Positions 42,882 to 52,406 of a stretch of DNA of 64,000 nucleotides are shown one piece after another. The DNA comes from Streptomyces klenkii (lineage in GTDB: Bacteria > Actinomycetota > Actinomycetes > Streptomycetales > Streptomycetaceae): contig NZ_RBAM01000008.1 in assembly GCF_003626645.1 (NCBI RefSeq), positions 248,001 through 312,000 of the forward strand. The letters are read 5' to 3'. Position 1 is the first letter of the stretch, and every line of letters starts with the position of its first letter. The notes beneath the pieces were generated by a model. That model saw only the letters and a list, made by a program, of their open reading frames with translations, did no database searches and had not been told where the DNA came from. The position numbers and the translations under genes were made by a program.

Positions 42882-42927
42882 GCGCGCACCTACGGCCGTA
42901 AGCACATGCCTGCGGCCGTAAGCCGCC
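42871..42927. repeat. 20-bp repeat over the GNAT stop codon
   Basis: TACAGCTGTAAGCGCGCACC, TACGGCCGTAAGCACATGCC and TGCGGCCGTAAGCCGCC follow each other directly. Each carries TAAGC, and the first contains the stop. Confidence 0.85.
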
Positions 42928-42946
42928 GGGGCGGAATCGGTGGCCG

Positions 42947-44092
42947 CTAGGCCACCACCCGCATCCCGTGGGCCGTATTGTTCAAGCGCCGCCCGCCCGA
43001 CTCCGTGCAGACGACAATGTCCTCGATCCGTACACCGAAACGTCCCGGAAGATAAATCCCCGGTTCGATGGAGAAACACATCCCCTGCACCAGCGGGAGA
43101 TGCTCGCCCTCCACCAGATACGGCGGCTCGTGCGTCGTCACCCCGATGCCGTGCCCCGTACGGTGAATGAAGTACTCACCGAAGCCCGCCGAACGGATGA
43201 CCTGTCGCGCCACCCGGTCGACCTCCTGGCACGCCACACCCGGCCGCACCGCCTCGAACGCCGCCTGCTGCGCCTCGCGCACCACGTCGTGCACCTTGCG
43301 CTCCTCGGCCGTCGGCTGCCCCACGTGCACCGTGCGCGTCGTGTCCGAGCCGTAGCCGTCCTTCAGGCCGCCGAAGTCCATGACGACCATGTCGCCCAGC
43401 TCGATGACCCGCTCCCCCGCGTCGTGGTGCGGATTGGCGGCGTTCGGGCCCGAGCCGACGATCGTGAAGTCGACCTGGCTGTGCCCGTGTTCGAGCAGCA
43501 GCCGGGCCAGGTCGGCCGCCACCTCCCGCTCCTGCCGCCCCTCGAACCGCAGCCCCGTCACCTCCTCGTACGCGGCGTCCGCCGCCGCGCCCGCCGCCGC
43601 GAGCCGCTCCACCTCGTAGGCGTCCTTCACCGCCCGCAGCATCGGCATGACCTCGGTGAACGCCCCGTACGACACGCCCGGGCAGGCGCGTTGCAGGCCC
43701 AGCAGGTGCTGCGCCCAGGCGTTGTCCGAGACGCCGTAGCGGTCCTTCGGCCCGAGCAGCGGGGCCAGCGCCGCGTACGGGTCCTGGCCGTCGGTCCAGC
43801 CGGTGACCGACAACGACGAGGCCGACGGGGCGCGTTCGGCGTCGGGGCGCTCCAGGGCGGGGACGAGCAGCCGCGGCCGCTCGCCCGGTGTGATCAGCAG
43901 GGCGGTCAACCGCTCGGTGGGCGGCGGTCGGTAGCCCGTGAGCCAGTCCAAGTCGGGGCCCGGTGTGACGATCAGACCGGCCAGTCCGGAGTCGGCGGCC
44001 TCGACGGCGGCGCGCCTCAGGCGGTCGGCGTAGGCCGGCCCGCCCGCGGATCCACCGGGCGGGGTCGGGGCGGGGGCGGCGGCATCGCTCAT
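42947..44092 (-). CDS. M24 aminopeptidase P-like Xaa-Pro peptidase
   Basis: This 381-aa enzyme has a creatinase N-domain (GLIVTPGPDLDWLTGYRPPP) and a pita-bread metallopeptidase domain. Metal ligands are visible in VVMDFGGLKDGYGSDTTRT (two Asp), RTGHGIGV (His), SIEPGIY (Glu) and VRIEDIVV (Glu). It is expected to remove residues before proline. Its start region is Pro/Ala-rich. It is convergent with the GNAT gene across the 20-bp repeat. Confidence 0.93.
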   Translation of the reverse strand: MSDAAAPAPTPPGGSAGGPAYADRLRRAAVEAADSGLAGLIVTPGPDLDWLTGYRPPPTERLTALLITPGERPRLLVPALERPDAERAPSASSLSVTGWTDGQDPYAALAPLLGPKDRYGVSDNAWAQHLLGLQRACPGVSYGAFTEVMPMLRAVKDAYEVERLAAAGAAADAAYEEVTGLRFEGRQEREVAADLARLLLEHGHSQVDFTIVGSGPNAANPHHDAGERVIELGDMVVMDFGGLKDGYGSDTTRTVHVGQPTAEERKVHDVVREAQQAAFEAVRPGVACQEVDRVARQVIRSAGFGEYFIHRTGHGIGVTTHEPPYLVEGEHLPLVQGMCFSIEPGIYLPGRFGVRIEDIVVCTESGGRRLNNTAHGMRVVA

Positions 44093-44310
44093 GGGGGCAG
44101 CGTAATCCGCACGAAGGCGCCCGGCGCCGCGTTTCTCTACCTCACGGGTGATACTCCCTCATCCGGCCGGATGAGAGCGACCCCGACCCAGGGCCGATTT
44201 CCCGGCGATTCCGTTGTGGAGCCAATTCCGGGGTGTCTAGCGTGTTCATGCCTGCCTGCCGTCCGCCCACCGGAAGCGACGCGGGAATCACCTAGCTAGG
44301 AGCACCAAGC

Positions 44311-46485
44311 ATGTTCCGACGAGTCGGGCGGTTCGCCGTCCACCGACCATGGCTCACCATTGCCGGCTGGATCCTCGCCGCAGTGGCCCTCAGCCTGCTC
44401 GCCCCGGGGCTGAAGTCCACGACCGATGAAACGGAATTCCTTCCTTCACATTACGAATCCGTGCAGGCGGGCAAACTCCAGGAAAAGGCCTTCCCCAAGA
44501 CCGAACAGCCCTCCGCCATCGTCGTCTTCCAGCGCTCCGACGGCGGCAAGCTCACCGACGCCGACCGCGCCGACGTCGTCAAGGTCACCCGCGGGCTGGA
44601 CGACAAGCACCACAAGGGCGTCGCGCACGTCGTGACGAGCCCGCAGGCCGTCTCCCCCAACGGCGAGATCGCCCTCGCCAACGTCGTCGCGACCGACCGG
44701 AACTCCCAGGACGGCACCCTGCCCGACGCCGTCAAGGACCTCCGTCAGGACGCCAAGGGCCTCCTGGACGGCACGCACCTGAAGGCCGGCTTCACCGGCC
44801 AGGCCGCCACCAACCTGGACGCCCAGGAGTCCTCCGGCGACACCGACTCGATGATCATGTCGGCCACCCTGCTCCTGATCGTCATCCTGCTGCTGGTCAT
44901 CTTCCGCAGCCCGCTGATAGCGCTGATGCCCGTCCTCATCATCGCCCTCGTCTTCGCCGTCGCCCTCGGCCTCATCGGCACCGCCGCCCACCTCGGCGGG
45001 CTCAAGGCCGACACCTCCATCTCCGCCATCCTCATCGTCGTCCTCTTCGGCGTCGGCACCGACTACATCCTCTTCCTCCTCTTCCGCTACCGCGAGGAGC
45101 TGCGCGCCGGGCAGGAGCCCAAGGAGGCCCTCACCAACGCCGTCGCCCGCGTCGGCGAGACCATCGCCTCCGCCGCCGGCGCCGTCATCGTCGCCTTCCT
45201 CGCCCTCCTGCTCTCCACCATGGGCATGATGCGCGCGATGGGCCCCTCGCTCGCCATCGCCGTCGGCGTCACCCTCGTGGCCGCCCTCACCCTCGTGCCG
45301 GCCGTCTTCTCCCTCCTCGGCACCAAGGCCTTCTGGCCCTCCAAGGCCTGGAAGAAGCGCCCCCGCAACCGCGTCGCGGACGGCCTCGGCTCGCTCGTCG
45401 CCCGCCGCCCCGCCGCCATCGCCGCGCTCTCCGCCGCCGTCCTGGCCGCCCTCGCCGTCGGCGCCCTCAGCTTCAAGGCCGAGTTCGACACCGACAGCCA
45501 GCTGCCCCAGAAGCTGGAGTCCGTCCAGGCCATGAAGGACCTCCAGCGCGGCTTCTCCGCCGGGCAGTCCGACCCCGCCATGGTCTACGTCGAGTCCCGC
45601 GGCGGCACCGCCCTCGACAAGGGCGCCCTCGGCACGTACAAGAAGGAGCTCGCCGGGACCGACGGCGTCGGCGCCGTGACCGACCCGGTCATCAGCCCCG
45701 ACGGCACCGTCGCCCAGTACAGCGTCGTCCTCAAGTACCGCCCCACCGAGGACAAGGCCATCGACCTCGCGGGCGGCGCGCTCCGCGACAGCGCCCACAA
45801 GGCCGCGCCCGACGGCACCAAGGCCTACGTCGGCGGCACCTCCGCCGTCCTCGCCGACGTCGAGAAGGCCGTCAACCACGACTACAAGCTCGTCTTCCCC
45901 ATCGCCGGCCTCGCCATCATGGTCATCCTGGGCCTGCTGCTCCGCAGCCTCGTCGCCCCGCTCTACCTGATGGTCGCCGTCGCCCTCGGCTTCAGCGCCA
46001 CGCTCGGCTCGACCGTCTGGCTCTTCCAGGACCTCCAGCACAAGAACGGCCTGCTGTTCATGCTGCCGGTCATCGTCTACCTCTTCGTCGTCGCCATCGG
46101 CACCGACTACAACATCCTCATGGTCGCCCGTCTGCGCGAGGAGGTCCGGCGCGGCGTGCCGGCCCGCGAGGCCGTCCGCACCGCCGTCGCCCGCTCGGCC
46201 CCCACGATCGCCTCCGCCGCGGTCATCCTCGCCGGCACCTTCGGCGTCCTCCTGCTGGCGGACAACTCGATGCTCCAGCAGATGGGCTTCGCCGTCGCCT
46301 TCGGCATACTGCTGACGGCCTTCGTGATGGCCATGCTCCTCGTCCCGACGGTCACGTCCCTCCTGGGCCACAAGGCCTGGTGGCCCGGCCACCAGGACGC
46401 CCCGCGCCCCGACCCCGCGGCGACCGCCTTCCCCGCCCAGTCCCCGGGCCGCCACCGCGCGGCGGACGAGGAGGTCCACAGCTGA
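44311..46485 (+). CDS. MMPL-family RND transporter
   Basis: This 724-aa protein has two RND halves, each with a first membrane helix, a periplasmic-type loop and a five-helix bundle. FGVGTDYILFLLFRYREEL and VVAIGTDYNILMVARLREEV are the paired GTDY motifs with the proton-relay Asp/Tyr. MMPL proteins export lipids or small molecules. The ATG follows CTAGGAG. It is monocistronic, with a strong terminator 32 bp after the stop. Confidence 0.95.
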   Translation: MFRRVGRFAVHRPWLTIAGWILAAVALSLLAPGLKSTTDETEFLPSHYESVQAGKLQEKAFPKTEQPSAIVVFQRSDGGKLTDADRADVVKVTRGLDDKHHKGVAHVVTSPQAVSPNGEIALANVVATDRNSQDGTLPDAVKDLRQDAKGLLDGTHLKAGFTGQAATNLDAQESSGDTDSMIMSATLLLIVILLLVIFRSPLIALMPVLIIALVFAVALGLIGTAAHLGGLKADTSISAILIVVLFGVGTDYILFLLFRYREELRAGQEPKEALTNAVARVGETIASAAGAVIVAFLALLLSTMGMMRAMGPSLAIAVGVTLVAALTLVPAVFSLLGTKAFWPSKAWKKRPRNRVADGLGSLVARRPAAIAALSAAVLAALAVGALSFKAEFDTDSQLPQKLESVQAMKDLQRGFSAGQSDPAMVYVESRGGTALDKGALGTYKKELAGTDGVGAVTDPVISPDGTVAQYSVVLKYRPTEDKAIDLAGGALRDSAHKAAPDGTKAYVGGTSAVLADVEKAVNHDYKLVFPIAGLAIMVILGLLLRSLVAPLYLMVAVALGFSATLGSTVWLFQDLQHKNGLLFMLPVIVYLFVVAIGTDYNILMVARLREEVRRGVPAREAVRTAVARSAPTIASAAVILAGTFGVLLLADNSMLQQMGFAVAFGILLTAFVMAMLLVPTVTSLLGHKAWWPGHQDAPRPDPAATAFPAQSPGRHRAADEEVHS

Positions 46486-46516
46486 GGCGGCCGGGCCGCA
46501 CCGGCCCCTGACACGA

Positions 46517-46552
46517 CGAAACCGCAGGTCCCGGGAGGGACCTGCGGTTTCG
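46517..46552. terminator. 16-bp hairpin between the MMPL gene and tRNA-Thr
   Basis: CGAAACCGCAGGTCCC pairs with GGGACCTGCGGTTTCG around GGGA. It can serve both the MMPL gene and the convergent tRNA. Confidence 0.88.
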
Positions 46553-46559
46553 TTCTACG

Positions 46560-46632
46560 AGCCGACTGTCGGGTTCGAACCGACGACCTTCGCTTTACAA
46601 GAGCGGTGCTCTACCAGCTGAGCTAAGTCGGC
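46560..46632 (-). tRNA. tRNA-Thr (anticodon TGT)
   Basis: On the minus strand, acceptor GCCGACT pairs with AGTCGGC. The D-arm is GCTCAGCTGGTAGAGC and the anticodon loop CTTGTAA gives TGT. The T-arm contains GGTTCGAACC (TTCGAA loop). CCA is not encoded. It lies between the MMPL gene and msiK. Confidence 0.97.
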
Positions 46633-46745
46633 CTGTCCGTTGCAGTCTAACCAAACTCGGGCCATGCCCAGGCCATGAATTTTCACAGCCTCCGGCTGCT
46701 GACAACCGACCGCCCCGCAGGTAGCGTCACCAGCAACCCGGTCCA

Positions 46746-46761
46746 ATTGGACTGGACCACT
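46746..46761 (+). promoter_or_regulatory. dre (DasR) site upstream of msiK
   Basis: ATTGGACTGGACCACT matches 13 of 16 dre positions. It overlaps a perfect 12-bp palindrome, GTCCAATTGGAC (46741-46752), and lies 52 bp before the msiK start. Confidence 0.75.
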
Positions 46762-46813
46762 CCCTCTACTCGGATCGTCCGGCACGTTCCTGCCGGTGAA
46801 GGGACTCATCACC

Positions 46814-47947
<1,134 letters not shown>

Positions 47948-47989
47948 CGCCCTGCCCGACCCGCCGCCGGGCCCGCCGCCCGCGCGAAA

Positions 47990-48034
47990 CCTCCGCCCCC
48001 GTGCCGCCAAAAGGCCGGGGGCGGGGTGTTTTTC
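47990..48034 (+). terminator. msiK terminator
   Basis: CCGCCCCCG (47993-48001) pairs with CGGGGGCGG (48016-48024), followed by TGTTTTT. Confidence 0.85.
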
Positions 48035-48186
48035 GGGTCGAAGCAGCACCGGTCGCCGTTTTCCCCGGCAGACCGCCCTTTTCGAGTCCCGTGCGTCAAC
48101 TCGGCGACGCGCCGCACCCCCTGACGCATCCCTCGACCGGGTGACTAGATGTCGCGGCGTCATTACCCCTCGCTACCATCTGCGGC

Positions 48187-48594
48187 ATGAACCAGGCCGC
48201 CCGCCACATCGGCAGAACCCTTGCCTTCGTACTCCCCGTCGTTCTCGTCCTTTCGGGAACCCTCGCGGTGACCCGCGTCCCGTGGGCCGCGCCTGCCGAT
48301 TCGCAGGTGCTCACCGCCTCCTCCAACACCGCCTCCACCCAGGCCCGCGGCCTCGCCCCGCACGAGGTGCTGCGCGACAAGCTGCTGACCGAGATGCAGG
48401 AGAAGAACCCGGGCGTCGCCCTCACCCACCTCCAGCAGGCCACCAACGGCCGCCCCTCGCTGGCCCGGCACTGCGTCGAGATCGCCCGCAGCCTCGGCCG
48501 CGCGGCGGTCGCCAAGTACGGCCCCAAGCAGGCCCAGAGCTTCGCCCGGCCCGTCTGCGACACCTCGTACGCCTCCGGCGTCCAGGCCCGCTGA
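48187..48594 (+). CDS. hypothetical exported or membrane-anchored protein
   Basis: This 135-aa protein has an N-terminal hydrophobic segment (TLAFVLPVVLVLSGTLAVT) serving as signal or anchor. A Ser/Thr-rich linker follows, then a helical domain with two cysteines (ARHCVEIARSLGRAAVAKYG and FARPVCDTSYASG) that could form a disulfide. I do not recognise the family. Codon bias supports coding. It stands alone between msiK and the nucleotidyltransferase. Confidence 0.75.
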   Translation: MNQAARHIGRTLAFVLPVVLVLSGTLAVTRVPWAAPADSQVLTASSNTASTQARGLAPHEVLRDKLLTEMQEKNPGVALTHLQQATNGRPSLARHCVEIARSLGRAAVAKYGPKQAQSFARPVCDTSYASGVQAR

Positions 48595-48666
48595 CCGCCG
48601 CCGGGGGGCACGGCTGCCGCGACACCGCCGGTCCGCCCGCGGACAGCACCGCATATCGTGCGGGGC

Positions 48667-49392
48667 ATGACCGGCACGCACGCGCACCCGTACCCCACCC
48701 AAGCCGTGATCCTGGCCGGCGGCCAGGGGTCGCGGCTGCGCCCGTACACCGACGACCGACCCAAGCCGATGGTCGAGATCCCCGGCACCGGGACCCCGAT
48801 CATCGGCCATCAGCTGGCCTGGCTGGCCGCCGAGGGCGTCACCGACGCCGTGGTCTCGTGCGGCCATCTGGCGGAGGTCCTCCAGGACTGGCTCGTGTCG
48901 GCCGATCTCCCGCTGCGGGTGACGACCGTCGTCGAGAAGGAGCCGCTCGGCCGCGGCGGCGGCCTGAAGTTCGCGGCGGCCTCCCTGCCCCACCCCGACC
49001 GGCCCTGGTACGCCACCAACGGCGACATCTGGACCCGCTTCTCGCTGCGCGAGATGGCCGCCTTCCACCACGAGCGTGACGCGGCGGCCACCCTGGCCCT
49101 GGCCCGGCCCCGGATCCCCTGGGGGGCCGTCGAGACCGACGAGTTCGGGCACGTGCTGGACTTCATCGAGTCCCCGCCCTCCCCGTATCTGATCAACGCG
49201 GGCGTCTACGTCTTCTCCGCCGCCTTCACGGACCTGCTGCCGGAGCGCGGGGACCACGAGCGCACCACGTTCCCCCGGCTGGCGCGCGAGCGGCGCCTCG
49301 CGGGCTATCCGCTGCCGCACGGCGCGTACTGGCGGGCCATCGACACCGCCAAGGATCTGACCGAGGCGGCCAAGGAGCTCGCCGGCGCGTAG
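48667..49392 (+). CDS. NDP-sugar nucleotidyltransferase (ManC/RfbA-like)
   Basis: This 241-aa sugar-1-phosphate nucleotidyltransferase has AVILAGGQGSRLRPYTDDRPKPM (pyrophosphorylase signature with the KP pair), TTVVEKEPLGRGGGLK, ATNGDIWT and LINAGVYVFS. It lacks a C-terminal acyltransferase domain. The substrate sugar cannot be assigned; mannose- or glucose-1-phosphate is likely. The ATG follows a short leader without a ribosome site. A strong shared terminator lies downstream. Confidence 0.88.
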   Translation: MTGTHAHPYPTQAVILAGGQGSRLRPYTDDRPKPMVEIPGTGTPIIGHQLAWLAAEGVTDAVVSCGHLAEVLQDWLVSADLPLRVTTVVEKEPLGRGGGLKFAAASLPHPDRPWYATNGDIWTRFSLREMAAFHHERDAAATLALARPRIPWGAVETDEFGHVLDFIESPPSPYLINAGVYVFSAAFTDLLPERGDHERTTFPRLARERRLAGYPLPHGAYWRAIDTAKDLTEAAKELAGA

Positions 49393-49438
49393 TCCGGCGG
49401 GCTCTGACGGACGCCTTCTTCCGCCGCAGCGGCGACAG

Positions 49439-49473
49439 AACGGCCCCGCACCCGGAAAGGGTGCGGGGCCGTT
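49439..49473. terminator. bidirectional terminator
   Basis: AACGGCCCCGCACCC pairs with GGGTGCGGGGCCGTT around GGAAA, between convergent genes. Confidence 0.88.
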
Positions 49474-49489
49474 CCTTGCGGGAGCCTGC

Positions 49490-51151
49490 TCAGCCCAGGA
49501 GGCCTCCGAGCGCTCCCGTGCCGCCGCTGGACGAGCCGCCGCCGGAGGACGTGCCTCCCGTGCTGCCCGACGTGCTGCCCGCGCCGCTGGAGGCCGACGA
49601 GCCGCCCGAGGGGCTGCGCGGTGCGGCCGGCGGGGCGGGGTGCCGCGGGGTCTGCGGGGCGGGGCGGACGCCCTGGCTGGCGCCGGGCCGGCCGGTGCCG
49701 CCCGCTGCGGCGCCGGTGGGGGTGCGGGCGGCGCCGGGCGCGGCCGGGGCGGTCGCGGACGGGGTCGCCGAGTGGGTGCCGGGGGCCGTGGGCGTGGGGG
49801 TGCCGGCGGCCGACGGGCCGTGGGAGCCGCGCGGGGTGCGGGCGGCGCCGGGGCTCTGCGGGTCCGGCGAGCCCGGGAGGTTGTTGACCGGGGGGTCGCT
49901 GGGGCCGGGGACCCTGACGGTCTGGGAGGAGCGGACGGCGCCGCCGAGGGTGGAGCCGACCAGCAGGGTGAGGCCGATGATGACCGTGGCCATGATCGTG
50001 CCGCGGCGCAGGACGCGCCGCCGCAGGTCCCACAGCTCGGCGCGCGGGCCGAGGCGGCGCCAGGCCTCGCCGGCGAGCCGCCCGTCGATGGAGTAGAAGG
50101 GCGCCCCGGCGATCACCAGGGGGCTCCAGGCGGCCAGGTAGATGATGTCGGGGGCGTCGTAGACGGGGGTGCTGCGCCAGCTGACGGTGACGATCAGGAC
50201 GGCGGACAGCAGCACGCCGAAGCAGGCGGCGAGGCGCTGCCAGAGGCCGACGATGGTCAGCACGCCGACGACGACCTGGAGGAAGGCGACGGTGAGGCCG
50301 GCGCCCACGGGGTGGCTGAGAGCGAGGTCGCGCAGGGGCTCGGCGGCGGGCCAGGGGTGGAGGGCCGTGAGCCAGGCGACCATGGAGCCGCGCTTGCCGC
50401 CGTCGAAGTAGACGGGGTCGCAGAGCTTGCCCATGCCGGCGTAGACGGAGATGAGGCCGAGGAAGATCCGCAGCGGCAGCAGGACGACGCCGAGGTTCAT
50501 CCGGCGGCCGGGGTAGTAGGCGTGCCGGACGGAGTCGCGCTTGGTGGCGCTCTCCTCGCCGTCCGTGCCCTCGGCGCCCTCTTCGTCGTACTCCGCGTCA
50601 TAGCCGCCGGGGTCGTCCGGGCCGCCGAACTGCGGGTAGCGGTAGCGGTCTTCATCGTACGCGCTGCCGGCGGGGCGGACGCCGTGCAGGAGCTGCGCCC
50701 CGGGGGCGGCGGGGCCGGCGGCGTCGACGAGCTCGCCGGGGCCGGTGCGCTCGCCGTGGCTGCGGGGGCCGACGACGGAGGGGGGCTGGTCGTCGACGCG
50801 GATGCGGGGCAGCACCTGGGTGGAGCCCGCGTCGGTGACGGCTGAGTCCCGCACGGCCTGGAGGAGTTCGGTGGGCGCCGCGTCGCCGGGTGCGGCCCGC
50901 CCGCTCCACACCACGGGAGCGCGCCGTTTGGGCGCGCTCTTGACGGTGGGCAGCTGCGCCGTGTCGGCGATGCCTGCGTACTGGCGGGCGACGCGCGGGG
51001 GCCGGGCGAGCTGCACGCGGAAACTCACGTGGTTGACGGCGATCTGCGCCGGGTCGGACGGAACCTTCACCGTACTCAGCGCGGGCTGGTCGTCGTACCC
51101 GGAAGAGCTTCCCCCCGTGGGTGTGCGGGGTGTTCTGGTGTCCACACTCAT
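49490..51151 (-). CDS. DoxX-family membrane protein with long disordered tails
   Basis: This 553-aa protein has a soluble, charged N-terminal region of about 220 residues. A DoxX-type four-helix membrane domain follows (MNLGVVLLPLRIFLGLISVYAGMGKLCDP, given in overlapping parts LPLRIFLGLISVYAGMGKL, then LTVAFLQVVVGVLTIVGLW and APDIIYLAAWSPLVIAGAPF). After one more helix there is an extracellular Pro/Ser/Thr/Gly tail of about 130 residues. DoxX proteins are thiol/redox-linked quinol oxidase subunits; the enzymatic role here is unknown. The Ser/Gly tail is low-complexity. Confidence 0.87.
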   Translation of the reverse strand: MSVDTRTPRTPTGGSSSGYDDQPALSTVKVPSDPAQIAVNHVSFRVQLARPPRVARQYAGIADTAQLPTVKSAPKRRAPVVWSGRAAPGDAAPTELLQAVRDSAVTDAGSTQVLPRIRVDDQPPSVVGPRSHGERTGPGELVDAAGPAAPGAQLLHGVRPAGSAYDEDRYRYPQFGGPDDPGGYDAEYDEEGAEGTDGEESATKRDSVRHAYYPGRRMNLGVVLLPLRIFLGLISVYAGMGKLCDPVYFDGGKRGSMVAWLTALHPWPAAEPLRDLALSHPVGAGLTVAFLQVVVGVLTIVGLWQRLAACFGVLLSAVLIVTVSWRSTPVYDAPDIIYLAAWSPLVIAGAPFYSIDGRLAGEAWRRLGPRAELWDLRRRVLRRGTIMATVIIGLTLLVGSTLGGAVRSSQTVRVPGPSDPPVNNLPGSPDPQSPGAARTPRGSHGPSAAGTPTPTAPGTHSATPSATAPAAPGAARTPTGAAAGGTGRPGASQGVRPAPQTPRHPAPPAAPRSPSGGSSASSGAGSTSGSTGGTSSGGGSSSGGTGALGGLLG

Positions 51152-51276
51152 CTAACCGAGTGACTTCTGATTAGGACACTGCCTTGACCGGTTCGAACTG
51201 CCGGGGACGCGTCAACGCTGCCCGGTACAAGATCCGTTCACGTGCCGGGCGGAGCCGCCGGCACCGGCTCTTGCGC

Positions 51277-51308
51277 GCTGAACGGGCCGGTGGACCGGCC
51301 CGTTCAGC
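51277..51308 (-). terminator. rlmB terminator
   Basis: GCTGAACGGGCCGGT pairs with ACCGGCCCGTTCAGC across 2 nt, 15 bp beyond the rlmB stop. Confidence 0.85.
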
Positions 51309-51323
51309 ACATAAGGAGACTTG

Positions 51324-52277
51324 TCAGGCGCGGCGGCGAGCGGCCTCGTAGAGCACGACGCCCGCGGCGACACCCGCGTTGAGCGACTCCGCGCCGCCCG
51401 GCATCGGGATGCGCACGCGGAAGTCGCAGGTCTCGCCGACGAGGCGGGACAGGCCCTTGCCCTCGCTGCCGACGACGATGACGACCGGGCCTCCGAGGGC
51501 TTCGAGCTCGTGCAGCTCGACGTCGCCGTCGGCGGCGAGGCCGACGACGACCAGGCCCTCCTTCTGGTACGACTCCAGCATCCGCGTCATGTTGGTGGCG
51601 CGGGCGACGGGCGTCCGGGCGGCGGTGCCGGCGGAGGTCTTCCAGGCGCTGGCGGTCATGCCGGCCGCGCGGCGCTCGGGGACGACCACGCCGTGGCCGC
51701 CGAAGGCGGAGACGGAGCGGACGACGGCGCCGAGGTTGCGCGGGTCGGTGATGCCGTCGAGGGCGACGATCAGCGGGTCCTCGCCGTTGTCGTAGGCGGC
51801 GGCGCTGAGGTCCTCGGGGTGGGCGTACTCGTAGGGCGGGACCGACAGGACGAGGCCCTGGTGGTTGAGGCCGTTGGTCATCCGGTCGAGCTCGGGACGC
51901 GGGGCCTCCATGAGGTTGAGGCCCTTGTCGGTGGCGAGCTGGAGGGCCTCGCGCACGCGCTCGTCGTTGTCCAGGTACTGCTGGACGTAGAGGGTCTTGG
52001 CGGGCACGCCCTCGCGCAGCGCCTCGACGACGGAGTTGCGGCCGACGACGAGCTCGTTGGGGCCCTTGGGGCCGCCGCGGCGGGGGGCGGGGCGGCGGGC
52101 CGCCGCCTGCTTGGCCTGGGCGTTGGCGACACGGTTCTTCTTGTGTCCCTTGCGGGCGGAGGCGGGCGGGGTCGGGCCCTTGCCCTCCAGGCCCCGGCGC
52201 CGCTGGCCGCCGCTGCCGACCGTCGCGCCCTTCTTGTTGGACGTGCGGCGGTTCCTGCGCTGGCTGTTGCCGGCCAT
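51324..52277 (-). CDS. rlmB: 23S rRNA (guanosine-2'-O)-methyltransferase RlmB
   Basis: This 317-aa SPOUT methyltransferase is of the TrmH/RlmB group. A basic, disordered N-terminal extension of about 70 residues is followed by the substrate-binding domain ([15 protein letters not shown]). Motif 1 is [16 protein letters not shown], motif 2 [16 protein letters not shown], and motif 3 [23 protein letters not shown]. It methylates G2251-equivalent rRNA. cysS lies upstream on the same strand, separated by 129 bp. Confidence 0.95.
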   Translation of the reverse strand: MAGNSQRRNRRTSNKKGATVGSGGQRRRGLEGKGPTPPASARKGHKKNRVANAQAKQAAARRPAPRRGGPKGPNELVVGRNSVVEALREGVPAKTLYVQQYLDNDERVREALQLATDKGLNLMEAPRPELDRMTNGLNHQGLVLSVPPYEYAHPEDLSAAAYDNGEDPLIVALDGITDPRNLGAVVRSVSAFGGHGVVVPERRAAGMTASAWKTSAGTAARTPVARATNMTRMLESYQKEGLVVVGLAADGDVELHELEALGGPVVIVVGSEGKGLSRLVGETCDFRVRIPMPGGAESLNAGVAAGVVLYEAARRRA

Positions 52278-52406
52278 GGGGTCACCTGACTTCTTCTACT
52301 CTGCCGCCCTGGGACCGATCGGCCCCGGCGGGCCCTTGCGGGCTTCGGACGGCGGCGCCGGACTCGGTCCGGCGGTTGCCTACTACGTACGTACGAAAAG
52401 TGTCCC

